Assembly (NCBI RefSeq): GCF_900142025.1
Contig: NZ_FQZM01000034.1
Location: forward strand, 1 to 39,160
DNA length: 39,160 bases
From: Desulfofundulus thermosubterraneus DSM 16057
Lineage (GTDB): Bacteria; Bacillota; Desulfotomaculia; Desulfotomaculales; Desulfovirgulaceae
Direction of reading: 5' to 3'
A program made the translations under genes and the position numbers. The notes beneath the pieces were generated by a model. That model had not been told where the DNA came from. It did not search any database and saw only the letters and a program-made list of their open reading frames with translations. Positions within the stretch are counted from its first letter, which is position 1; the number at the start of each line of letters is the position of its first letter. Below, piece after piece: positions 31,447 through 38,881 of this stretch.

Positions 31447-33243
31447 CTATTGCGGCTGTACTACCAGCAGCGGGTTGATCCAGTGGGCGTCGGGGTCGTC
31501 CCGGTAAGGACACATCAACCCGCCTTCAGTAACACCGAAGTGAAGGTGTGGACCATAAGAATTCCCCGTATTCCCCACCGCGCCTATCCTGTCCCCGGGC
31601 CGCACCGCTTGTTTTTCCGAAACGTCTATCTCGCTCAGGTGGGCGTACAGGTACATGTGCACGCCGTCGTAAACGCATACAGTGTTGCCGTACCCGCCCC
31701 ACCATCCTGCAAAGACCACCGCGCCGCCGGAAACCGACACCACCGCTGTGTCTTCCGGTGCGGCGATGTCGATGCCCTGGTGCAGGTGTCCCGGCCTGGG
31801 TTCGTGGAACCAGCCCGTGATCTTCCGGTACCCCGGTACCGGCCACACCGCTCCGGCCTGCATGCCTTCAGCGTACCCCAGTATGTCCGGGATGTAGTGT
31901 TCCTTCCCGTTAATGGCCCTGTCAACGTCGTCGCCGAAACCCCCGTATTTCGCCAGGGCCTTCAGCACCTGCGGGTCAGATTTCCACCCGTCGTTTTTCC
32001 AGTCAATGCTTTTGGGGTCACCTATATAATCGGCTAATACTAGTGCTCCGGCCAGTATTTGCGCCCTGGGGTCCCACTGGTAGAGTTCCGGCGGCGAGAA
32101 CCCCAGCCGGAGCCACCTGTCCTTCCAGTAGTCCGGGTGCTGCTGGGAAATCCCGAAACAGCCGGTACCGGTGTTGACTGCCGTGGGATCCCAGGATGAT
32201 TCCCTCTGAAAGACGGCCGCCAGGAACCACCAGGGTATCCCGAACCTTTCCTCCGCTTCCTTCAAAAACGGCATGTACTCCGGCGGAACCATCGCCCCGG
32301 AAGCAATTGTTTCCGCCCCGTAATTGGAAATGAGCCACTGAAGCCATTCCTTCTGCTGCGTGAATCCTTCTCCGGCCTCCATCACCCAGTAGCGCGTTTG
32401 TTCTATCTGTTTCTCTTTGTCCAAAATTCCATCAAGTTTGTACAGGTTCTTCAGGTACTGCTTAATCCACTGGTACCTGTCCGGCCAGAGCTGGATTGTG
32501 TCCTTAAACTGCCAGGTCCGGGTCGTCACCGTGCACTCGCCGGACCGGTGCGTCTCCGTAACTTCCTCGTAGTGGTACTGGTACCACCCGTATATCGTGT
32601 GGGCCTCCACCAGCAGGTAGACATCGCGTGTCTCCGAATGGGAACCCTTCGGGCAGGAAACGGAGTAGCTCTCCGTCCGCTTGATGTAGTAAAAGTGCGG
32701 GTGCAGGTCCTTTGCCACCTTCTCCCGCAGCCAGTCCGGTATCTCCTGCTTGTTGAAAATGTACTGCCAGTACAGACACACTGCGTGGACCGTGCCCCAC
32801 CTTAACCGCAGGTCGAAGTCATGCCGGTACTTGTCCTTCAGAGCGTGCATGTTCTCGAAACCAGTTTGCGGGTAATACCGGAATCTCCTGAAGGACTCCT
32901 CCGGTACCAGGTAGGTGTCCGCGGCGTTCCACGCCGGCCCCTCCCCCCAGACCGTACTCGTCAGCCGCTCGTATTTCGCCTTAATAACTTTGTCCTGCGG
33001 GGAGGAAACCACCCCGGTCATGTAGGACTGCGGGGACATGGTGCTGTATATGCCGGCCACCAGAACGGCAACGCCCAGAAAGACGGCAACGCCGACCAGT
33101 ACCCACGGGAGAAACGGCAGGAGCAGCACCGCCAGTTTCTTTAACAGAAAGGAACCGATCCTCCTGCCGGCTGCTTTTCCCGCTGCCAGCGCGCGGTCGG
33201 CGTACTCCCTCGCTTTGTCTTCCGCTTTACGCAATCCCCCCAC
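31447..33243 (-). CDS. Membrane-anchored SLT plus M23 cell-wall hydrolase (VirB1/CwlT-like)
   Basis: 598 residues. A membrane span (about 36-66) is followed by a ~240-residue region unique to this protein. Then comes a lytic transglycosylase domain (about 325-415): GIPWWFLAAVFQRESSWDPT (catalytic Glu about 348) and GCFGISQQHPDYW. The C-terminal M23 metallopeptidase domain (about 470-590) has HQGIDIAAP (HxxxD), GGYGNTVCVYDGVHMYLYAH and GPHLHFG (HxH). Both enzymes appear complete. In Gram-positive conjugation such fusions open the peptidoglycan for the channel; here the same role is likely for the secretion set. GTG/ATG frame begins close to the VirB6 terminator. Confidence 0.88.
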   Translation of the reverse strand: MGGLRKAEDKAREYADRALAAGKAAGRRIGSFLLKKLAVLLLPFLPWVLVGVAVFLGVAVLVAGIYSTMSPQSYMTGVVSSPQDKVIKAKYERLTSTVWGEGPAWNAADTYLVPEESFRRFRYYPQTGFENMHALKDKYRHDFDLRLRWGTVHAVCLYWQYIFNKQEIPDWLREKVAKDLHPHFYYIKRTESYSVSCPKGSHSETRDVYLLVEAHTIYGWYQYHYEEVTETHRSGECTVTTRTWQFKDTIQLWPDRYQWIKQYLKNLYKLDGILDKEKQIEQTRYWVMEAGEGFTQQKEWLQWLISNYGAETIASGAMVPPEYMPFLKEAEERFGIPWWFLAAVFQRESSWDPTAVNTGTGCFGISQQHPDYWKDRWLRLGFSPPELYQWDPRAQILAGALVLADYIGDPKSIDWKNDGWKSDPQVLKALAKYGGFGDDVDRAINGKEHYIPDILGYAEGMQAGAVWPVPGYRKITGWFHEPRPGHLHQGIDIAAPEDTAVVSVSGGAVVFAGWWGGYGNTVCVYDGVHMYLYAHLSEIDVSEKQAVRPGDRIGAVGNTGNSYGPHLHFGVTEGGLMCPYRDDPDAHWINPLLVVQPQ

Positions 33244-33250
33244 CTCTCAT

Positions 33251-33311
33251 AAAAAAAAGCGGCAGGCGACGCCGTCACGAATTGATGGAGCGTGACTGCA
33301 GTCCCTGCCGC
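33251..33311 (-). terminator. Compound terminator at the end of the VirB6-like gene
   Basis: Outer arms gcggcagg (33259-33266) and cctgccgc (33304-33311), an inner arm pair gtcacg/cgtgac, and an A-run (33251-33258) giving a long T-tract. The stop of the VirB6-like gene lies inside the hairpin. The next gene (SLT-M23) starts only a few bases further on, so it may act as an attenuator. Confidence 0.75.
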
Positions 33312-35317
33312 TTTGTCCCCCAGTTTGCCGCCCAGTGACCGGCACCGACCGTGGATAAAGTAACCGCGCCCGTGATTTTGATTGCCGCCTTCCACGTGCT
33401 GTCGGCTCCGGTATACTGCTGCAGCGCTTCCCCGAGAGAGGCGTTGTTGTCTAAACTCCGGCGGATCTCGCGGACACCCTTTATGGCATTGAACGTCGTC
33501 ATGGCCATACGGGTCCCTGCTCCAGTTGTCGCCGACACCAGGCCGCCTACAAGCTGTCCCATCCCGGGCGCCCCGAGGCCGCCAAATGCGCCGCCCAGCT
33601 TCCCGGCTATGTCCGCAACTTTCCCTCCAACCGATTGAGAATGGTGAACATCAGACGCCAGGGACGGCGAACCAGCACCTGCCGGGGCAGCTCCCGTACC
33701 GGAAACAGAATCGCCCGGACCGGTTTCCCTGGAGGCAGTCCCCGCCGGAACGTACAGCCCGCTCGGACGCTGTTCCCAATTGTTGAGCTTTGTAGAAAAT
33801 GCAGATTCCGGCGAGCTCAAAACACCGCTGGATGGTGGAACAATCGGCCCGCCGAGATCTCCACCCGGTACACCACCTGAATTTAAATTGCCTCCGGGTG
33901 ATGAAACGATCGGTCCGCCGAAACCTCCACCAGGGATTCCAGCTGGTGTCATACCGCCGGGTAGTACACCGCCGGAACTTCCACCCGGCACTGTACCACC
34001 GGTTACCTTCCCGGCCCTGCCGCCCAGGGAAGCGATACCGAGGCCGATCAGCCCCGCGACGGCGCCCATGCCGGTCATGGCCCCCAGAACCTTACCGGCC
34101 CACTTCTCCTCGGGTACTCCCAGAAACTTTAGGAAACCCTGCAGCAGGTTGCGGACGACTTCCGCGATCGGGATCAGCGCCACAAGCGCCACAATCGGCA
34201 CCCAGAACCTGGTGTTGGATTCCTGGGCGAATATCGTGAAATACAAACTGAGTACAACCGCGTGGGCGGCCTGCATGAACACGTTCGACGTCAGCTCGCC
34301 GAGCCAGACGCCGATGGCCTGCGGGTTCCTGCCCGTCGCCCACGCGAAAGCAAAGAACGGGGTCAGTACGAGGATGGCCGCCAGCACGAACTTCCGTATG
34401 ATGTACAGGAAATTGAGGTACAGCATTACCCCCACGAAGGCCAGCCGCACGAGAGCGCCCCCGAGACAGCCGGAGTAACCGGTTGAGATCGACATCGGGT
34501 CGGGCAGGTGGCCGATCTTATCCGCGGACGCGGCGTAGAAGAAGTCCACGATCCCATCGTTTACCCCGGCAAGTATCTGAAACAAAAGCGGGGCCGACAG
34601 CGTTATGAAAAGGGCCATCATGATATACAGCAGGTCGGATTTGGCGTCCGCCTGCCTCGACGGGTTGGCCGCCGCGGTGACCATCACCCTGTATCCCGAC
34701 GCCACAAAAGAGAGAAACATCAAAACCCCGGTAAAACCGGCGGCCAGCGCGTACCACCACATCAGCCTCTCCCAGTCTTCTTTGTCGAAGGGTCCTGCGC
34801 CGGCGATCACTTTTTCCCCGGAACCGTTGTGGTTGTAGATCAACTCGTTGACCGGTGTGAGGCCAAAGAGTTTTTCAATAAAAAAAGACAACCCTTCTAT
34901 GGGAAGGGCCAGCACCGTTTCGAACGGCCCCGGGGTGTATTCACCCAGCGACGGACCGTTCTGTTGTTCCGCTTCGGGTCCGGTCTTGCCAGGAGAATAC
35001 GGCCCTACTGTAACATCGTTCGTAAACGCCCCTATGCCGTAGTGCAGGCGGTAGGTGTACGTGGTGTTTCTGTCGGCGGTCCGGTCGGTGTAGCTCCCGT
35101 CCGTCTGGGGCACTTCCGCGAGATCGCTGTAACCTATCCCCTTATCACCAACGGTCCGCTGTATTGTAAGCTTTTTGCCCGTCTCGCCACCGGACCACTT
35201 GAGCGTTACGCTCCCGTCCTCGTTCCGGACGGCGGTGAAACTGCCGACGGCAAAGGCTGGAATCGTGAAAACAAATATAAAAAATAGCGCGAGCAGGAGA
35301 GCGAGGTTACGCCTCAT
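33275..35317 (-). CDS. VirB6/TrbL-like membrane protein with N-terminal FN3-like domain
   Basis: 680 residues from ATG 35317 (GGTGG upstream; the ORF runs further upstream in a Ser/Arg-rich frame without support). A signal peptide (LALLLALFFIFVFTIPAFA) is followed at about 28-105 by a fibronectin-III-like beta domain (VRNEDGSVTLKWSGGETGKK, YTYRLHYG). The middle (about 170-480) has about 6-7 membrane spans with VirB6/TrbL-type helices (FLYIIRKFVLAAILVLTPFF). The C-terminal 200 residues are Gly/Pro-rich low complexity (GGGFGGPIVSS) and end with an Ala/Gly helix region. VirB6-type proteins form the inner channel. The fused adhesive-type N-terminus is unusual. Confidence 0.8.
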   Translation of the reverse strand: MRRNLALLLALFFIFVFTIPAFAVGSFTAVRNEDGSVTLKWSGGETGKKLTIQRTVGDKGIGYSDLAEVPQTDGSYTDRTADRNTTYTYRLHYGIGAFTNDVTVGPYSPGKTGPEAEQQNGPSLGEYTPGPFETVLALPIEGLSFFIEKLFGLTPVNELIYNHNGSGEKVIAGAGPFDKEDWERLMWWYALAAGFTGVLMFLSFVASGYRVMVTAAANPSRQADAKSDLLYIMMALFITLSAPLLFQILAGVNDGIVDFFYAASADKIGHLPDPMSISTGYSGCLGGALVRLAFVGVMLYLNFLYIIRKFVLAAILVLTPFFAFAWATGRNPQAIGVWLGELTSNVFMQAAHAVVLSLYFTIFAQESNTRFWVPIVALVALIPIAEVVRNLLQGFLKFLGVPEEKWAGKVLGAMTGMGAVAGLIGLGIASLGGRAGKVTGGTVPGGSSGGVLPGGMTPAGIPGGGFGGPIVSSPGGNLNSGGVPGGDLGGPIVPPSSGVLSSPESAFSTKLNNWEQRPSGLYVPAGTASRETGPGDSVSGTGAAPAGAGSPSLASDVHHSQSVGGKVADIAGKLGGAFGGLGAPGMGQLVGGLVSATTGAGTRMAMTTFNAIKGVREIRRSLDNNASLGEALQQYTGADSTWKAAIKITGAVTLSTVGAGHWAANWGTKRQGLQSRSINS

Positions 35318-35432
35318 CCCTGACCACCCCGCCCCCTTCAAGCTGCCAGCGACCCCCTTTCGCCGGTTCCGGTGGAGCGGGGACGTGAACCCCTGTCCTC
35401 CAGCCGCTGCCTTTTTCCCGCGCACGCCCGGC

Positions 35433-35675
35433 TCACTCCCTTCCCTGCAGCCACGCACAGAGACGCTCCGCGGCACCGAACACCGCGCCCAGGAACCACA
35501 TGAATATACCCGCAAAGAAAAACATTAAGTCCCCAAACCAGGCGCCACCATCATCAAAATAATCTTGAGGAGAAATGCAGCAATAACTGTACTCTTCCTC
35601 TTCATCTTCCAGTATAGCGGCCAGCAGTTCCGGGTTTTCCATCACCTGCCGGTTGAAATCGGCTATTCCGAACAC
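35433..35675 (-). CDS. Small membrane protein, unknown
   Basis: 80 residues. N-terminus acidic (ENPELLAAILEDEEEEY), a CC pair, then an aromatic-rich hydrophobic segment (about 48-66, DLMFFFAGIFMWFLGAVFGA) as a membrane span. AAGGAGTGG lies six bases before GTG 35675. Sits between VirB4 and VirB6 genes, a typical spot for a small T4SS part, but not recognised. Confidence 0.6.
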   Translation of the reverse strand: MFGIADFNRQVMENPELLAAILEDEEEEYSYCCISPQDYFDDGGAWFGDLMFFFAGIFMWFLGAVFGAAERLCAWLQGRE

Positions 35676-35691
35676 CGAAAACCACTCCTTT

Positions 35692-37527
35692 CTACGCCAT
35701 TTCGTCCGGTTTTTTCTCCAGCATACTCCACTCCCAGGGCGTTACGTACACCCTCACCTTCGCCATCTCGTCCATTATGTCGAGCACGCCGAACCCGCGT
35801 TTCCTGATGGAGCTGATGTAGTCGCGCACGCCGTCGGAGTAACCGAGCGTGCCGCATAAAAGTTTCGCCTCTTCGGGCTTGCTCCGCATCAGGAACGCTG
35901 CCGAACACTGGGCTATGATGTTCTGACCGTCTTCGGACGCGAAATCCCGGAAGGATTGAGTCGCGATGACCAGCGACGTCCTGTACTTCCGGCCGCGCTT
36001 GGCCGCTGCCAGCAGGAACTGTACGGCGTTCGGATGCCTCATGAACACCCACGCTTCGTCCACCAGCAGAACTTTTTCCACGTCTTTCTGGGCCTTCACG
36101 AAGTGTTCCCAGAGCCAGAGGAAAATCGCCTGCGTCGCGTAAAACCGCATCAGATCGTCTTTCTCTGTAGGCTTCAGGTTGAAGCAGACCGCCGGGACGT
36201 CCCTCACCGAGACTTTAGTTTCGCCGTCCAGGAAACCCAGCGTACCGCCCCGCGTGAAAGGTTTGAGGAGAAAGGCCACCCTCCCGTCCCTGGCCTCAAT
36301 GCGCCGCACCACGTCGGAGATCGTCGGCATGCGTTTCTTGATGCGGCCCACCGCGAAAGTACCGTTGGCAAGCTTTTTCCCGCCCGGTTCGTAAAGGCTT
36401 TCCGGATCCCTGGTGATCCCGCGCGCCGCGTATTCCTCCCGCAGGGCCTCCTCGATGTGAGTCTCGCCGTCCACCCCGAGTTTTTCGCCGCGGTGTTCCA
36501 GGACGCCGGAGAAGAGCGCTGCCACCTCCCGTACCTTGCCGGGAACGTCGACGTAAAATTCCTTCTTCCGGTCGTCCCACTCCGGTTCCAGGTCCAGGAT
36601 GTTGAACACCGGCTCCGCCGCCGGATCCAGCCGGACGTGAAGGCCGCCCATCTTTTCGGTCATCACGCGGAATTCGCCTTCCACGTCCAGGAACGCCACC
36701 CGCCTGCCGCAGGCGATGTTGCGCCCCACCAGCACGCTTAGAGTTACCGATTTCCCGGCCCCGGTCTGGCCGAAGACGAACATGTGCGGCGCGAACATCT
36801 CCTTCGCGAAAAGGTCCAGGAAGACCGGAGACCCGGTTTCCAGGTTGAAGCCGACAAAAACGCCGGAGGCGTGGCCGGTGTCGCACGAAGTGAGCGGAGC
36901 GAGACACGCCGCCCCGCCCGACAGCAAATTCTGGTACTGCCACCTCGCTGCGTGCGGCGGCAGAATCCCCAGAGGGAGCAGGTGGTGGATGCCCCTGTCC
37001 TGCCAGTATTCCAGCGCCTGCACCCTGATACCCGCCCCGGCCATCAGGTTCTCAAACGCCTGGCAGCGCGCCTCCAGTTCGTCGGGAGACGGCGACGACA
37101 CCGCAAACAGCAGGCAGCAGTAGTACATGCGGTCGTAGCCGAACTGGATCGCCTGGCGCACGTTTTCCGCTTCGGCCATCTTGCGCTCTAGTTCGGGCCT
37201 GTTCGTTATGTGTCCCCCGCGCACCACTTCCAGTTCGTACTGGGAGGCCGCCTCGGTGTACTTCCTGGTCAGCTTGTTCACTGCGTCCCGGTTGGAAACA
37301 GGGACGACGTGCAGCGAAACCTCCACATCACCGAAAGCGTACGCCCTGTCAAGCACCCACGGTACCAGCGCGGCCGGCAGCACTGCGGTGGAGTACACCC
37401 TCCTGTAGACGCCGTTCACCCGCAGGTCGCGCACGGAAACGGCCAGCCCGTCGGGCGCGTACAGCAGCTGCAGCGGATTCCCGCCATCAGAAAGACGGCT
37501 GGACTTCTTTTTTCTGCGGAACAGCAA
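35692..37527 (-). CDS. VirB4-family T4SS ATPase
   Basis: About 611 residues from TTG 37527 (AAGGGAG nine bases upstream). Walker A FVFGQTGAGKSVTLSVLVG, Walker B KVLLVDEAWVF and a post-Walker ATQSFRDFASEDGQNI region define VirB4/TraC-type energy modules. Earlier helices (HHLLPLGILPP, LTSCDTGHASGVFVGFN) match the TraG/VirB4 central region. Family members usually reach 750-850 residues; here the missing N-terminal domain is encoded by the gene just upstream (37487-38161), which overlaps this start. VirB4 drives substrate transfer or pilus biogenesis in type IV secretion. Confidence 0.9.
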   Translation of the reverse strand: MLFRRKKKSSRLSDGGNPLQLLYAPDGLAVSVRDLRVNGVYRRVYSTAVLPAALVPWVLDRAYAFGDVEVSLHVVPVSNRDAVNKLTRKYTEAASQYELEVVRGGHITNRPELERKMAEAENVRQAIQFGYDRMYYCCLLFAVSSPSPDELEARCQAFENLMAGAGIRVQALEYWQDRGIHHLLPLGILPPHAARWQYQNLLSGGAACLAPLTSCDTGHASGVFVGFNLETGSPVFLDLFAKEMFAPHMFVFGQTGAGKSVTLSVLVGRNIACGRRVAFLDVEGEFRVMTEKMGGLHVRLDPAAEPVFNILDLEPEWDDRKKEFYVDVPGKVREVAALFSGVLEHRGEKLGVDGETHIEEALREEYAARGITRDPESLYEPGGKKLANGTFAVGRIKKRMPTISDVVRRIEARDGRVAFLLKPFTRGGTLGFLDGETKVSVRDVPAVCFNLKPTEKDDLMRFYATQAIFLWLWEHFVKAQKDVEKVLLVDEAWVFMRHPNAVQFLLAAAKRGRKYRTSLVIATQSFRDFASEDGQNIIAQCSAAFLMRSKPEEAKLLCGTLGYSDGVRDYISSIRKRGFGVLDIMDEMAKVRVYVTPWEWSMLEKKPDEMA

Positions 37528-38161
37528 ATGAATCAGCTCCCTTCCAGTCAATTATCGCACCAACTGAAGATACCGACTCCGCGGGACGGAATAAACGCCC
37601 CGGGTTGAAGATGTCGTGCAGCAGGTTCAGCACCTGCTCCGGAGGCAGCATCTCCGTCCGTATACCGCCGGCCTGCATCGCGGCCCTGAACAGGAGCACC
37701 CGCTTGTGCAGTTCCTGTTCGGGCGATTCTCCGGGTGTATCCACGCCTACGACGGCATACGACCGCCGGACCTTCACCGTTTTCTCACCGGAAAGGAACG
37801 TGTAAAAGTCCATCATCGCCAGCGCGTACTCCGCCGGGCCGCCGCGCAGGTCGGAAGCCGCCCCGGCAAGGTCCGCCGCGGCCTTCTTCAGGTCTACCAT
37901 TTCGGATACGGTAAAAAACTGTACCGGAAAGTCCAGGGACAGGATACACGACCGCAAAGTGTTTGCAGCCGACCGCTTTTCTTCGTCGGACAGGAGGTGG
38001 AAGTTCACCCCTCGCACCTGGCTGATCGCGCGGTACCTTTTCCCCGCAAGCACAAGCATCCCGTACCTGAAGTCCGTGCCGTCGTCGCCGAGCCCGGAAA
38101 CTTCCCGTATGTCTTCCACCGGGCAGAGAGATCCAAACAGGTCCTGTTTTCGTTTCGCCAC
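37487..38161 (-). CDS. VirB4 N-terminal-domain-like protein
   Basis: 224 residues from GTG 38161 (GAGGTG six bases upstream). FRYGMLVLAGKRYRAISQVR and VNFHLLSDEEKRSAANTLR match the N-terminal domain of VirB4-type ATPases (a strand pattern ending in V-x-G/V-N-F-x-x-L-S-x-x-E). It has no P-loop, so the fold that precedes the VirB4 motor is here a separate protein, overlapping the motor gene by about 40-65 bp. Likely assembled with VirB4 as a split subunit. Confidence 0.7.
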   Translation of the reverse strand: MAKRKQDLFGSLCPVEDIREVSGLGDDGTDFRYGMLVLAGKRYRAISQVRGVNFHLLSDEEKRSAANTLRSCILSLDFPVQFFTVSEMVDLKKAAADLAGAASDLRGGPAEYALAMMDFYTFLSGEKTVKVRRSYAVVGVDTPGESPEQELHKRVLLFRAAMQAGGIRTEMLPPEQVLNLLHDIFNPGRLFRPAESVSSVGAIIDWKGADSFAVPQKKEVQPSF

Positions 38162-38173
38162 CGCGATCACCTC

Positions 38174-38202
38174 AAAAAAAAAGCCCGCGGTTCTACCGCA
38201 GG
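38174..38202 (-). terminator. Terminator/attenuator inside the T4SS operon
   Basis: Arms cccgcggt (38184-38191) and accgcagg (38195-38202) with a 3-base loop; A-run 38174-38182 gives a 9-T tract. It overlaps the prgI stop and precedes the VirB4-N start by about 13 bp, so the start is reached only by read-through or anti-termination. Confidence 0.75.
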
Positions 38203-38516
38203 GGCCAGGTTTTCGTCAAAAAAGTAAACCGCAAAATTGAGAAAATGTACTGGTCGAGAGGCCCGCCGCCGAACCGGCGGCAGTCCGGGTCGGACAGGAT
38301 GCCCAGCGCGGCTCCCGGAGCGCCGAAAACAGCAAGCATGACGATGATTGTCAGGGCGTCGAGCCGGTTCGTGTACAGCCAGCAGATGGTACTCAGTACA
38401 CCGGCCGCCGCCGGACCGGCCAGCAGGTAGATGAACTGCCGCAGGGTAAAGCGGCCGCCGACGATCTTGTCTTCCTTGTCGAATTGTACCGGCGTCGGGT
38501 AGTACACGGCAGTCAC
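38193..38516 (-). CDS. prgI: PrgI family T4SS membrane protein (VirB3-like)
   Basis: 107 residues. YYPTPVQFDKEDKIVGGRFT, then LRQFIYLLAGPAAAGVLSTI, is the PrgI family start, followed by a second span (DALTIIVMLAVFGAPGAAL) and GPLDQYIFSILRF at the end. PrgI is a small inner-membrane part of Gram-positive T4SS equivalent to VirB3, acting beside VirB4. GTG 38516 is in frame and overlaps the pilin stop; a GTG at 38507 has better GAGGTGA spacing. Confidence 0.85.
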   Translation of the reverse strand: MTAVYYPTPVQFDKEDKIVGGRFTLRQFIYLLAGPAAAGVLSTICWLYTNRLDALTIIVMLAVFGAPGAALGILSDPDCRRFGGGPLDQYIFSILRFTFLTKTWPLR

Positions 38517-38517
38517 C

Positions 38518-38778
38518 TCATGCTTTGGCCAGGTGTCCGATGACGGCCTTTGTCAACAGCCAGGCAAAAAACACCAGCGCGGCCCCGCCTATGCCGTACA
38601 GCATTATCGCTTTGGCCCGGGCGTTTTCCTGCGGGTTGTCGCCCGTGGTCATGATCTTGAACCCGGCGTAAACAAGCACTGCAAACAGTACTGCACCCAC
38701 AAACCCGGCAAACAGGTTCACAAGACCGATCAACTTGTCTGCGAGCTGTCCCGCAGCCTGGTTGGCGTCAGCGTTCAT
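38518..38778 (-). CDS. VirB2/TrbC-like pilin-size membrane protein
   Basis: 86 residues with two spans: LVNLFAGFVGAVLFAVLVYA and a C-terminal AIMLYGIGGAALVFFAWLL, joined by a basic loop (KIMTTGDNPQENARAKA). The small size, two spans and position at the head of a PrgI-VirB4 run fit a VirB2/TrbC or PilC-type pilin or channel part. ATG 38778 is in frame; a TTG at 38805 would add 9 residues; no strong ribosome site is seen for either. Its stop overlaps the PrgI start. Confidence 0.7.
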   Translation of the reverse strand: MNADANQAAGQLADKLIGLVNLFAGFVGAVLFAVLVYAGFKIMTTGDNPQENARAKAIMLYGIGGAALVFFAWLLTKAVIGHLAKA

Positions 38779-38849
38779 CTGAACTTTAACACCCAATCCC
38801 AACAAAACCCCGGAAAATCAAGGCTTCCGGGACATAACGAGTTGGCGTG

Positions 38850-38873
38850 CCACAACACTTTCCCTTATTGTGG
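38850..38873. other. Short palindrome near the IS1634-like end
   Basis: ccacaa (38850-38855) and ttgtgg (38868-38873) with a 12-base gap, between the IS transposase fragment and the T4SS array. It could be an IS end sequence or part of the array promoter; no clear -35/-10 pair was found in this 100-bp region. Confidence 0.35.
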
Positions 38874-38881
38874 TAGATTTG

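Noticed and set aside
35340-35432. tRNA T-arm-like sequence (ggggttcacgtccccgctccacc on the minus strand)
   Set aside because: Only a 3'-half look-alike; no matching acceptor, D-arm or anticodon arm upstream, and the T-loop lacks the canonical A58. Probably chance or an untested attachment-site look-alike.
38778-38881. Promoter for the whole array upstream of the VirB2-like gene
   Set aside because: No convincing -35/-10 pair at 16-18 bp spacing could be read; only a palindrome near the IS end.
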